A stretch of 64,000 nucleotides of DNA from Salegentibacter lacus (GTDB lineage: Bacteria > Bacteroidota > Bacteroidia > Flavobacteriales > Flavobacteriaceae), in the NCBI RefSeq assembly GCF_020164555.1, contig NZ_JAIQZB010000004.1:1-64000 (forward strand). Direction: 5' to 3'. Positions 33,713 to 40,973 of the stretch are shown here, piece after piece (positions within the stretch are counted from its first letter, which is position 1; each line of letters opens with the position of its first letter). Both the position numbers and the translations under genes were made by a program. The notes beneath the pieces were generated by a model that saw nothing but the letters and a program-made list of their open reading frames with translations, was not told the origin of the DNA and searched no databases.

Positions 33713-34150
33713 ATGACTTTACATAAAATATTAAAATATGTATCCATCGTTATAGGCGTTATAGGTCTTATCCTTTTAGGTAGGATACTTGCCGAAGACG
33801 GTGATGCTATAGAGGCCTCGGCCGATTTGCAAACCAGTTTGCTCAATCCATTTATGTATGTTGCATATTTAGTATTGGCAATTGTGATTGCTTTGGTTCT
33901 CGTCTTTGTGATAAAAGGCCTGTTTAAAGGAAATATAAAAAACACGCTAATTGCTGTTGGAGCATTCCTGGCGGTTATTATAATAGCTTACCTTGTAACT
34001 GACGGATCTCAAATGACGCTTAAGGACGGAGACATACTTTCGGCTAGTGCAGCCCATTGGATAAGTGCAGGTTTAGTGACTTTTTATATTCTTGCAGGAA
34101 TTGCGATTTTAGCAATGTTTATATCAGGAGTTAAAAAATTAACTAAGTAA
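33713..34150 (+). CDS. Membrane protein of unknown function in the exbB-exbD cluster
   Basis: A 145-residue protein with four predicted transmembrane helices (about 7-25, 44-66, 73-95, 115-138). The short loops are charged, including AEDGDAIEASADLQ after the first helix and TDGSQMTLKDGD before the last. It lies 14 bases after exbB and 4 bases before the first exbD gene, so it is surely co-transcribed and probably part of the same machine. I do not recognise a family with known function. Confidence 0.8.
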   Translation: MTLHKILKYVSIVIGVIGLILLGRILAEDGDAIEASADLQTSLLNPFMYVAYLVLAIVIALVLVFVIKGLFKGNIKNTLIAVGAFLAVIIIAYLVTDGSQMTLKDGDILSASAAHWISAGLVTFYILAGIAILAMFISGVKKLTK

Positions 34151-34154
34151 AATT

Positions 34155-34766
34155 ATGGCAAAAAGAGACGCACCAGAAGTTAATGCCGGTTCTATGGCCG
34201 ATATTGCTTTCTTGCTGCTAATCTTCTTTCTGGTAACTACTACCATTGAGACAGATAGCGGAATTAGCAGGAAGTTGCCGGAATGGCAGCCTGAAGAGCA
34301 GGATCCGCCAATAATTAAAGAACGGAATATCTTCCAGGTATTAGTTAATTCTAATAACGAATTACTTGTAGAAGATGAAGAGATGGAGATCGGGGAATTA
34401 AGACAGGCAGCTGTTGAGTTTCTTGATAATGGTGGAGGAACAGGTGATGAAGCTTGTGATTTTTGCCAGGGAGCCGGAGACCAGAGTTCATCTGTTAACC
34501 CAACGAAAGCTATTATTTCTTTGGTTAATAACAGAGGAACCGAGTATGGAACTTACATCGCTGTACAAAACGAACTTGTAGCGGCTTATAACCAACTTAG
34601 AGATAGAGAGGCCCAACGTTTGTTTGGAACCAGCTTTACAGAGATGGAGGCCAAATACAATGACTCGCGTACAAGTGAAGACGCTAAAGAAACTTTGAAG
34701 GAGAGAATTGAATTGATAAAAGATATGATCCCTCAAAAGCTTTCTGAAGCAGAACCTACGAGTTAA
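34155..34766 (+). CDS. exbD: ExbD/TolR family protein (first)
   Basis: A 203-residue ExbD-type subunit. It has a short cytoplasmic N-terminus, then one transmembrane helix (MADIAFLLLIFFLVTTTIET) whose Asp17 sits at the position of the proton-carrying Asp. The periplasmic domain follows, with LVNSNNELLVEDEEMEIGEL typical of the family. It is longer than a classical ExbD (about 140 residues). It has an insertion with a CDFCQGAG segment (about 98-105), in which the two cysteines could form a disulphide, and a charged C-terminal extension. It pairs with exbB and a second exbD. Confidence 0.9.
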   Translation: MAKRDAPEVNAGSMADIAFLLLIFFLVTTTIETDSGISRKLPEWQPEEQDPPIIKERNIFQVLVNSNNELLVEDEEMEIGELRQAAVEFLDNGGGTGDEACDFCQGAGDQSSSVNPTKAIISLVNNRGTEYGTYIAVQNELVAAYNQLRDREAQRLFGTSFTEMEAKYNDSRTSEDAKETLKERIELIKDMIPQKLSEAEPTS

Positions 34767-34802
34767 TAACCTTAATATAAAACTTAAATTTAAGACTTAA
34801 TT

Positions 34803-35285
34803 ATGTCTAAATTCAAAAAGAAAAAGAGTGAAGGGCAACCAGCCATTAGTACAGCATCTTTACCAGATATTGTATTTATGTTACTGTTCTTCTTTATGGT
34901 TGTTACCGTTATGCGCCAAAATACGTTGATGGTACAAAATAAACTGCCATTTGCCGATCAAACTGAAAAGTTGGATAAGAAGGACTTGGTAATGTACATT
35001 TACGCCGGAAAACCCAGCCCACGTTACCAGGAAAGATTTGGTAGTGAAGCCAGGATTCAGTTAAATGATAAATTCGCTAGTGTAGGTGAAGTACAGCAGT
35101 TTATTTTTTCTGAAAGGGAAACTAAACGTGAAGAGTTAATTCCATATCTTACAACTGCCCTTAAGGTAGATGAAGAAACTAATATGGGATTGGTTTCAGA
35201 TATTAAACAAGAATTAAGAAAAGCTGAGGCCTTAAAGATTAACTACACAACCAAAGAAGGTGATGCTCTGCAAAATATGCAATAA
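34803..35285 (+). CDS. exbD: ExbD/TolR family protein (second)
   Basis: A 160-residue ExbD-type subunit. Lys-rich N-terminus, then the transmembrane helix SLPDIVFMLLFFFMVVTVM, with Asp22 as the likely proton carrier, then the periplasmic domain with DLVMYIYAGKPS and IQLNDKFASVGEVQQFIF. Two non-identical ExbD proteins with one ExbB are common in Bacteroidota and suggest a heteromeric motor. A strong terminator follows the gene, so the beta-barrel gene downstream has its own start signal or depends on readthrough. Confidence 0.9.
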   Translation: MSKFKKKKSEGQPAISTASLPDIVFMLLFFFMVVTVMRQNTLMVQNKLPFADQTEKLDKKDLVMYIYAGKPSPRYQERFGSEARIQLNDKFASVGEVQQFIFSERETKREELIPYLTTALKVDEETNMGLVSDIKQELRKAEALKINYTTKEGDALQNMQ

Positions 35286-35316
35286 TTACCAGTAGGTTAT
35301 TTTTTCAAAACTGTAT

Positions 35317-35360
35317 AAACATCCTGTCAAAATTTAAATATTTGACAGGATGTTTTTTTT
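35317..35360 (+). terminator. Terminator after the exbB-exbD cluster
   Basis: AAACATCCTGTCAAA (35317-35331) pairs with TTTGACAGGATGTTT (35341-35355), a perfect 15-bp stem, and runs into a T-tract. Confidence 0.92.
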
Positions 35361-35391
35361 ATCTTTAATCTCAATTTAGCTTTGGTTTAAA

Positions 35392-36117
35392 ATGTATAAG
35401 ATATTCTCTTTTTTTTTCTTCGTTATGTTTCTTAGTGCCCCAGTTTGGGCGCAAACTGAAGAAAAGGATAGATTAGAAAGCATTCCCGATTCGGTTACTT
35501 CGGTAATAGATAGTTTGTATCGTGAAGATCAGTTTTATGTTGGCTTAACCTTTAATCTTATAGGAAACAAACCTGAAGCTATTTCCCAATCGGGGTTTTC
35601 AGGTGGAATACATGCCGGATTTACGAGAGATTTCCCTCTAAATAAACGTCGAAATATTGCGATTGCTGCCGGATTAGGTTGGTCTTTGAATAGTTATAGC
35701 CATAATCTCTTTATAGGCGAAGATGCCAATGGAGAAAGTATTTTTAGGAATCTTACTCGTGATTTAGAGTATGGTACTAACCGTTTTACTGCACAGCTAA
35801 TCGAAGCGCCGCTGGAATTTCGTTGGCGTACTTCTACTCCAGAAACGTATAAATTCTGGAGAATTTATACAGGATTAAAATTCGGGTATATTTATCATTT
35901 TAAAAGTAATTTTGTTCAACCTGAAAACCAGGTCGTCCAAACCGATGTTCCAGAATTAGATCGTTTGCGAATGGGAGCAACTTTTACATTTGGATATAAT
36001 ACCTTCAATTTTCATATTTATTACAGTTTAAATTCTCTATTTCCGGACGCTCGCTTAAATGGTGAAACTATAGATATTTCGGTATTTAGAGTTGGGCTTA
36101 TGTTTTACATTCTATAA
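35392..36117 (+). CDS. Outer-membrane beta-barrel (porin-like) protein
   Basis: A 241-residue protein with a signal peptide of about 20 residues (ending VWAQ). The remainder is alternating beta-strands with Gly and aromatic residues (NIAIAAGLGWSL, IYTGLKFGYIYHF, RMGATFTFGYN), ending in a hydrophobic strand FRVGLMFYIL. This matches the outer_membrane_beta-barrel/PorT-like group of Bacteroidota. Membership of the T9SS protein PorT itself cannot be claimed. It overlaps the convergent PAP2-like gene by 6 bases. Confidence 0.8.
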   Translation: MYKIFSFFFFVMFLSAPVWAQTEEKDRLESIPDSVTSVIDSLYREDQFYVGLTFNLIGNKPEAISQSGFSGGIHAGFTRDFPLNKRRNIAIAAGLGWSLNSYSHNLFIGEDANGESIFRNLTRDLEYGTNRFTAQLIEAPLEFRWRTSTPETYKFWRIYTGLKFGYIYHFKSNFVQPENQVVQTDVPELDRLRMGATFTFGYNTFNFHIYYSLNSLFPDARLNGETIDISVFRVGLMFYIL

Positions 36118-36717
36118 CCAGAAATATAAAACCAAAGTTTGTGGTATTACCCCGCAAAGGAGGCCAAGTAGAAGTTCATTAAATGTATGTGCTTTATAGT
36201 AAATTCTGGAAGATGCGGTGATACCCAGGGCAAGAATTAAAAAGCTAATGGTATAGGTTAAATTTATCTTGAAATTTAGACTTATGCCTATTATAAAAAT
36301 TATAAGTCCGCTAAGTCCCATAATATGTAAACTGGCTTTTAAACGGAACATTACCAGTACAAACGCGAGTAAAGTTGAAAAAAGAATACCTACAAAGAAG
36401 TAATAAAGCTCGGCATAATTATAGGCATTTAGTATCTGATTTAGAACCATCGTGACTAAGATGGCAAAGAAAAGTAAAGGCCATTTACGCTCATTTACAT
36501 CTTCTAAAAAAATAGATTGTGCCTTTCCCAGGTTTTTCAATAAGAAGTAAAATACAACCGGTATAAAGATGGTGAGTATTGCAATTGCAAGAAGTTTAGC
36601 CTGCGTTACTCCCGATGGAAAAAATCGTGGTGTAAATAAAAAATAAAGTAAACTTCCTACCAGCGGTATCCAAAGCGGATGAAATATGAAGGAGGCACTT
36701 TTTAATAGAAATTTCAT
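36112..36717 (-). CDS. PAP2-like integral membrane protein with altered catalytic motifs
   Basis: A 201-residue protein with about six transmembrane helices. The C-terminal segment SSRIYYKAHTFNELLLG has the spacing of the third PAP2 motif (Ser-Arg-x5-His-x3-Asp), with Glu in place of Asp. An earlier ASLHIMG stretch sits where PSGH is expected. The first Lys-Arg-Pro motif is not clear (NERKWP). It may be an inactive or divergent phosphatase, or a lipid-binding membrane protein. Its start codon overlaps the rpoN stop by one base, so the two are co-translated. Confidence 0.65.
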   Translation of the reverse strand: MKFLLKSASFIFHPLWIPLVGSLLYFLFTPRFFPSGVTQAKLLAIAILTIFIPVVFYFLLKNLGKAQSIFLEDVNERKWPLLFFAILVTMVLNQILNAYNYAELYYFFVGILFSTLLAFVLVMFRLKASLHIMGLSGLIIFIIGISLNFKINLTYTISFLILALGITASSRIYYKAHTFNELLLGLLCGVIPQTLVLYFWL

Positions 36718-38183
36718 TAAATCTCTTTTCGAAGTCTTGCTACCGAAATATCTAACTGCTCCCTGTATTTTGCCACAGTACGTCTTGCTATAGGATAACC
36801 TTTGTCTTTTAGCACCTTTGCCAGCTTTTCGTCAGTAAGTGGTTTTCGTTTGTCTTCTTCCTCAATAGACATCTCAAGGATTTTCTTGATCTCCCGGGTA
36901 GAAACATCTTCTCCCTGATCGTTTTTCATAGATTCAGAGAAGAATTCTTTAATAAGTTTAGTCCCGTAAGGAGTATCTACATATTTACTATTAGCAACAC
37001 GGGAAACCGTAGAAACATCCATTTCTATTTCGTCGGCAATATCCTTTAAAATCATAGGGCGTAAATTACGCTCATCGCCGGTAAGGAAATATTCTTTTTG
37101 GTAGTTCATAATAGAACTCATAGTTACCATCAAGGTTTGCTGCCTTTGTTGTATAGCTTCAATAAACCATTTTGCGGCGTCCAGTTTCTGTTTTATAAAC
37201 ATTACCGCATCTTTCTGCGCCTTTGTCTTTTCTTTAGATTCCTTATAGCCTTTTAGCATATCGCTATAATCCCGGGAAACGTGCATTTGTGGTGCGTTTC
37301 TTCCGTTAAGGCTTAATTCTAAATCGGCATCGACTATTTTTATAGTAAAATCTGGGATTACGTGTTCTACCATCCTTGTATTTCCGGAGTAAGAACCACC
37401 CGGTTTAGGATTTAAATGCTCAATTACATCTATGGCTCCCCGAAGTTCGTCTTCAGAAATATCGTGTCTTGAAAGTATTTTTGTGTAATGTTTTTTGCTG
37501 AATTGATCAAAAGAGCGATCTAAAATGTCTTCAGCTAATTCAACGGCTTTTGTGGGCTCCCTACGTCTTAATTGTATAAGAAGACATTCCTGAAGCGATC
37601 TTGCGCCTACGCCCGCCGGATCAAGTTCCTGAACCTTTTTGAGCACTTTCTCTACCGACTTTTCATCGGTATAAATATTTTGGGTAAATGCCAGGTCGTC
37701 TACAACATCCTGTAACTCTCTTCTTAAGTATCCACTTTCATCAACACTGCCTACTAAAAATGCAGCGATTTGCTCTTCAGTTTCATCGAATCTAAGCGTG
37801 CTTAGCTGGGTGGTTAAATATTGTGTAAAGGACGTTCCTGCAGCATATGGGACACTTTTTTCATCATCATCAGGGCTGTAATTATTGGCTTGAAGCCTGT
37901 AATTCGGTACCTCGTCGTCACTCAAATATTCATCAACATCAATTTCAGTTTCTATAGATTCGGTTCCTTCATCTTCCCGTTCTTTGTCATTATAATCGTC
38001 TTCATATTCCTCGTATTCATCCTGAGATTCCAGCTTACCATCTTCCAAAGCCGGATTTTCTTCCAGCTCCTGTTTTATACGCTGCTCAAAAGCTTGCGTA
38101 GGAAGTTGTATAAGCTTCATCAGCTGAATTTGCTGAGGGGAAAGCTTTTGGGATAATTTGAGATTTAGTTGCTGTTTAAGCAT
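36717..38183 (-). CDS. rpoN: RNA polymerase sigma-54 factor
   Basis: A 488-residue sigma-54. Region I is the Gln/Leu-rich N-terminus (SPQQIQLMKLIQLPTQAFEQ), region II is strongly acidic (about 45-90), and region III has the core-binding and helix-turn-helix parts. The RpoN box near the end reads ARRTVAKYRE and recognises the -24 element. A -7 element TATTTTTG (38263-38270, minus) lies about 80 bases upstream. A short palindrome CTCACT-A-AGTGAG (38205-38217) lies in the leader. No sigma-54 activator gene lies in this window. The PAP2-like gene follows with a one-base overlap. Confidence 0.95.
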   Translation of the reverse strand: MLKQQLNLKLSQKLSPQQIQLMKLIQLPTQAFEQRIKQELEENPALEDGKLESQDEYEEYEDDYNDKEREDEGTESIETEIDVDEYLSDDEVPNYRLQANNYSPDDDEKSVPYAAGTSFTQYLTTQLSTLRFDETEEQIAAFLVGSVDESGYLRRELQDVVDDLAFTQNIYTDEKSVEKVLKKVQELDPAGVGARSLQECLLIQLRRREPTKAVELAEDILDRSFDQFSKKHYTKILSRHDISEDELRGAIDVIEHLNPKPGGSYSGNTRMVEHVIPDFTIKIVDADLELSLNGRNAPQMHVSRDYSDMLKGYKESKEKTKAQKDAVMFIKQKLDAAKWFIEAIQQRQQTLMVTMSSIMNYQKEYFLTGDERNLRPMILKDIADEIEMDVSTVSRVANSKYVDTPYGTKLIKEFFSESMKNDQGEDVSTREIKKILEMSIEEEDKRKPLTDEKLAKVLKDKGYPIARRTVAKYREQLDISVARLRKEI

Positions 38184-38325
38184 AAATTTATTTTGCTTTA
38201 CTCACTCACTAAGTGAGATTTAATTCATTTCAACGCTAAGTCGAAACATTTGTTGTTTACTACAAAAATAAGCAAAACAAAGCGACACAGCCTTTGGCAT
38301 AGTAAATGATTGTGGTAAAATTTTG

Positions 38326-39195
38326 TTAAGTATTCTTAGCGAAACTCTTAATTTCCCTGAATTTCTTCGGAAGCGGAAGCTCAAAATTCATATTTTCCTT
38401 ACTTAAAGGATGCTGAAATTCAAGGCCTGTAGCAGCTAAAAATAAACCGCTTTTTTTGATAATTTCTGAATTTTTACCGTAAAGTTTATCGCCCACAATT
38501 GGATTTCCATTGGTTGCCAGATGAATCCTTATCTGGTGCGTTCTTCCCGTTTTTGGAAAAGCTTTAACCAGGCTTAAACTTTCATTTTTAAGTTGAAAAT
38601 GTTCCAAAATTTCGATGCGGGTTTCAGCTTCTTTTTCTTCTATCTTATCTTTTAAAATAACTGAAGCGGGAATAGTTCCTGAAACTAGCGCGTGATAGCT
38701 TTTTTGGATCTTTTTTTCTTCAAAAAGCCTGTTTAAATCCACCTGAACCGATTTGCTTTTCGCAACAAGCAATAATCCGGAAGTTGGGTTGTCTAAGCGA
38801 TGCACAGGTAGGGGAGCCGGTAAAGCATCTTTAGCTTTAGATTCTTTTAAATTAAAAGGTAACGCATTCTCAATAGTTTTAAAATAATTCCCGCTAGTTG
38901 GCATCCCAGCCGGTTTATGCACAACCGCAAGGTAATCGTCTTCAAAAATCACTTCCAGTTTTAAAGTGAATACTTTTCTTACTGGATTTTCGGATTCAAG
39001 CAATTCCAGTTTTTGACCTTCTTTAATCCAGTCTGAAGTTTTTGCGGGTTGCCTGTCTAAAAGGATAAGTTCTTTTTTTAAAGCCTTCTTAAGCGAGCTT
39101 TTGGTGGGAAGGGAAGCAAAGATAGAAACCGCGTATTCCTGTAACCTGATTTTTTCAGTTATTACGGGAACAATATGCGTTTCTCTAATTTTCAA
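38326..39195 (-). CDS. RluA family pseudouridine synthase
   Basis: A 289-residue enzyme with an N-terminal S4-like part (about 10-70) and the catalytic domain. The active-site Asp lies in HRLDNPTSGLLLVAKS (about residues 145-160) and the C-terminal motif in GRTHQIRIHLA. It isomerises uridines in rRNA or tRNA; the target position (RluA, RluC or RluD type) cannot be told. The start is TTG at 39193-39195, with no ATG nearby. Repeat copy B lies 31 bases upstream. Confidence 0.9.
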   Translation of the reverse strand: MKIRETHIVPVITEKIRLQEYAVSIFASLPTKSSLKKALKKELILLDRQPAKTSDWIKEGQKLELLESENPVRKVFTLKLEVIFEDDYLAVVHKPAGMPTSGNYFKTIENALPFNLKESKAKDALPAPLPVHRLDNPTSGLLLVAKSKSVQVDLNRLFEEKKIQKSYHALVSGTIPASVILKDKIEEKEAETRIEILEHFQLKNESLSLVKAFPKTGRTHQIRIHLATNGNPIVGDKLYGKNSEIIKKSGLFLAATGLEFQHPLSKENMNFELPLPKKFREIKSFAKNT

Positions 39196-39225
39196 TGGTC
39201 AGGTGGTTATTATAAACTAAAAGCT

Positions 39226-39309
39226 TTCGTCAAGCTGAACTTGTTTCAGCTTCTAACATGATGCAAATTTTTAATCAAATTAGATCCTGAAATAAATTCA
39301 GGATGACGT
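39226..39309. repeat. Dispersed two-hairpin repeat, copy B
   Basis: Core without the outer arms of copy A. CGTC (39228-39231) and GACG (39305-39308) close two hairpins, GCTGAA/TTCAGC and TCCTGAA/TTCAGGA, separated by TTCTAACATG and an AT-rich stretch. It lies 3' of asnS, just beyond its terminator. Confidence 0.8.
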
Positions 39310-39321
39310 AGACAAGAATAA

Positions 39322-39357
39322 AAAAACCTCACAAGTTTTGAAAGCCTGTGAGGTTTT
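39322..39357 (-). terminator. Terminator of asnS
   Basis: AAAAACCTCACA pairs with TGTGAGGTTTTT, and a T-run follows on the minus strand 9 bases after the asnS stop. The stem shares the CCTCACA core with the terminator at 455-488. Confidence 0.88.
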
Positions 39358-39366
39358 TAAAATATC

Positions 39367-40809
39367 TTAAAACTCAGCGTTACCGGGGAATCTTGGGAAT
39401 GGAATTACATCCCTGATATTTCCCATTCCGGTTACGAATTGTACCAGTCTCTCAAACCCAAGTCCGAAACCACTGTGTACACAGGTTCCAAACTTACGGG
39501 TGTCCAGGTACCACCACAATTCTTTTTCGTCTATATTTAATTCCTTCATTTTATTTTGAAGCACGTCTAAACGCTCTTCCCTTTGTGAACCGCCAACAAT
39601 TTCACCAATACCAGGGAATAAAATGTCCATCGCTCTTACGGTTTTACCGTCTTCGTTAAGACGCATATAAAAAGCCTTGATGTTTGCAGGATAATCGAAC
39701 AAAATTACTGGGCACTTAAAGTGTTTTTCAACTAAAAAGCGTTCGTGCTCACTTTGTAAGTCGGCGCCCCATTCTTCAATGATATAGTTGAATTTTTTCT
39801 TTTTGTTCGGTTTGCAATTTTTAAGGATCTCGATAGCTTCAGTATAACTTACCCTTTTAAAATTGTTGTCTATCACAAAATGAAGTTTATCCAAAAGTCC
39901 CATTTCGCTGCGATCAGCTTTAGGTTTTGCATCTTCTTCAGTTTTAAACCTTTTGTCGAGGAATTCCAAGTCGTCCTGGCAGTTTTCTAAAATATATTTC
40001 AGTACATATTTTATAAAATCTTCAGCTAAATCCATATTGCCATCCAGGTCACAGAAAGCCACTTCGGGCTCTATCATCCAGAATTCAGCTAAATGGCGGG
40101 AAGTATTGGAATTTTCAGCCCTAAAAGTAGGTCCGAAAGTATAAATTTGTCCGAGACCCATGGCATAGGCTTCGCCTTCTAACTGACCGGAAACCGTTAA
40201 ATTGGTCTCTTTTCCGAAGAAATCTTCACGAAAATCGATGCTACCGCCTTCATTTTTTGGAGGGTTTTCCATATTTAAAGCACTAACCCTAAACATTTCT
40301 CCCGCACCCTCGGCATCACTTCCAGTTATAATTGGCGTGTTTACATAATGAAAGTTATTTTGCTGAAAATAACTGTGTACAGCAAAAGACAGTTTAGAAC
40401 GTACACGCATAATCGCGCCAAAAGTATTGGTGCGCACTCGTAAATGAGCTTGTTCCCTTAGCTTTTCAAGGCTGTGGCGCTTTGGGGAAAGAATGGTGAG
40501 TTTCACCTCTTCCGGATTTGCATCTCCGAGAATAGTAAATTCTTTAACTTCAATCTCAACTCTTTGTTGATTTCCCTGACTTTCAACCAAAGTACCTTTT
40601 ACAGAAACCGCAGCGCCAATGGTGATTCTTTTCAGCTGATCCTGATCAAAATTTTCAAAATCTATTACACATTGCAGGTTGTTGATGGTAGAACCATCGT
40701 TTAAGGCAATAAAGCGATTGCTCCTAAAAGAACGAACCCAGCCGTTCACCTCAAATTCCTGTAGAAATTGATTGCTGTCTAATATTTCAGCAATTTTTGC
40801 TTGTATCAT
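39367..40809 (-). CDS. asnS: Asparagine--tRNA ligase
   Basis: A class II synthetase of 480 residues, normal length. The N-terminal OB-fold (VNGWVRSFRSNRFIALNDGS, about 20-40) binds the anticodon. Motif 2 is seen in FRAENSNTSRHLAEFWMIEP and motif 3 in GFGLGFERLVQFVTG. It charges tRNA-Asn directly. With aspS in the same window this argues against dependence on the amidation route. The promoter element TATATTTG (40831-40838, minus) lies 21 bases before the ATG. It is monocistronic with its own terminator. Confidence 0.97.
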   Translation of the reverse strand: MIQAKIAEILDSNQFLQEFEVNGWVRSFRSNRFIALNDGSTINNLQCVIDFENFDQDQLKRITIGAAVSVKGTLVESQGNQQRVEIEVKEFTILGDANPEEVKLTILSPKRHSLEKLREQAHLRVRTNTFGAIMRVRSKLSFAVHSYFQQNNFHYVNTPIITGSDAEGAGEMFRVSALNMENPPKNEGGSIDFREDFFGKETNLTVSGQLEGEAYAMGLGQIYTFGPTFRAENSNTSRHLAEFWMIEPEVAFCDLDGNMDLAEDFIKYVLKYILENCQDDLEFLDKRFKTEEDAKPKADRSEMGLLDKLHFVIDNNFKRVSYTEAIEILKNCKPNKKKKFNYIIEEWGADLQSEHERFLVEKHFKCPVILFDYPANIKAFYMRLNEDGKTVRAMDILFPGIGEIVGGSQREERLDVLQNKMKELNIDEKELWWYLDTRKFGTCVHSGFGLGFERLVQFVTGMGNIRDVIPFPRFPGNAEF

Positions 40810-40830
40810 TTATGTTAGATTTAGAAAAAA

Positions 40831-40838
40831 CAAATATA
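40831..40838 (-). promoter_or_regulatory. -7 promoter element of asnS
   Basis: CAAATATA on the plus strand reads TATATTTG on the minus strand, 21 bases before the start codon. Confidence 0.5.
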
Positions 40839-40882
40839 ATTTTTCCGTCTCAGCCTGCAAAGCAAGCCGGTTTTTATTAATC

Positions 40883-40966
40883 CCTCCAGAGGCTTTAATT
40901 CCCTGGAGGCTTTTCTCGAATGAAAATATAATTTTGCAACGCATACCTCGTGGGCTTGCCCCGAGG
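40883..40966. repeat. Two hairpin-forming palindromes between asnS and the MMPL gene
   Basis: CCTCCAG (40883-40889) pairs with CTGGAGG (40903-40909). CCTCG-T-GGGC (40946-40955) pairs with GCCC-CGAGG (40958-40966) with a one-base bulge. The second lies 8 bases after the MMPL stop on the minus strand. There is no clear T-run, so a terminator role is uncertain. Confidence 0.5.
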
Positions 40967-40973
40967 TTCTTGA

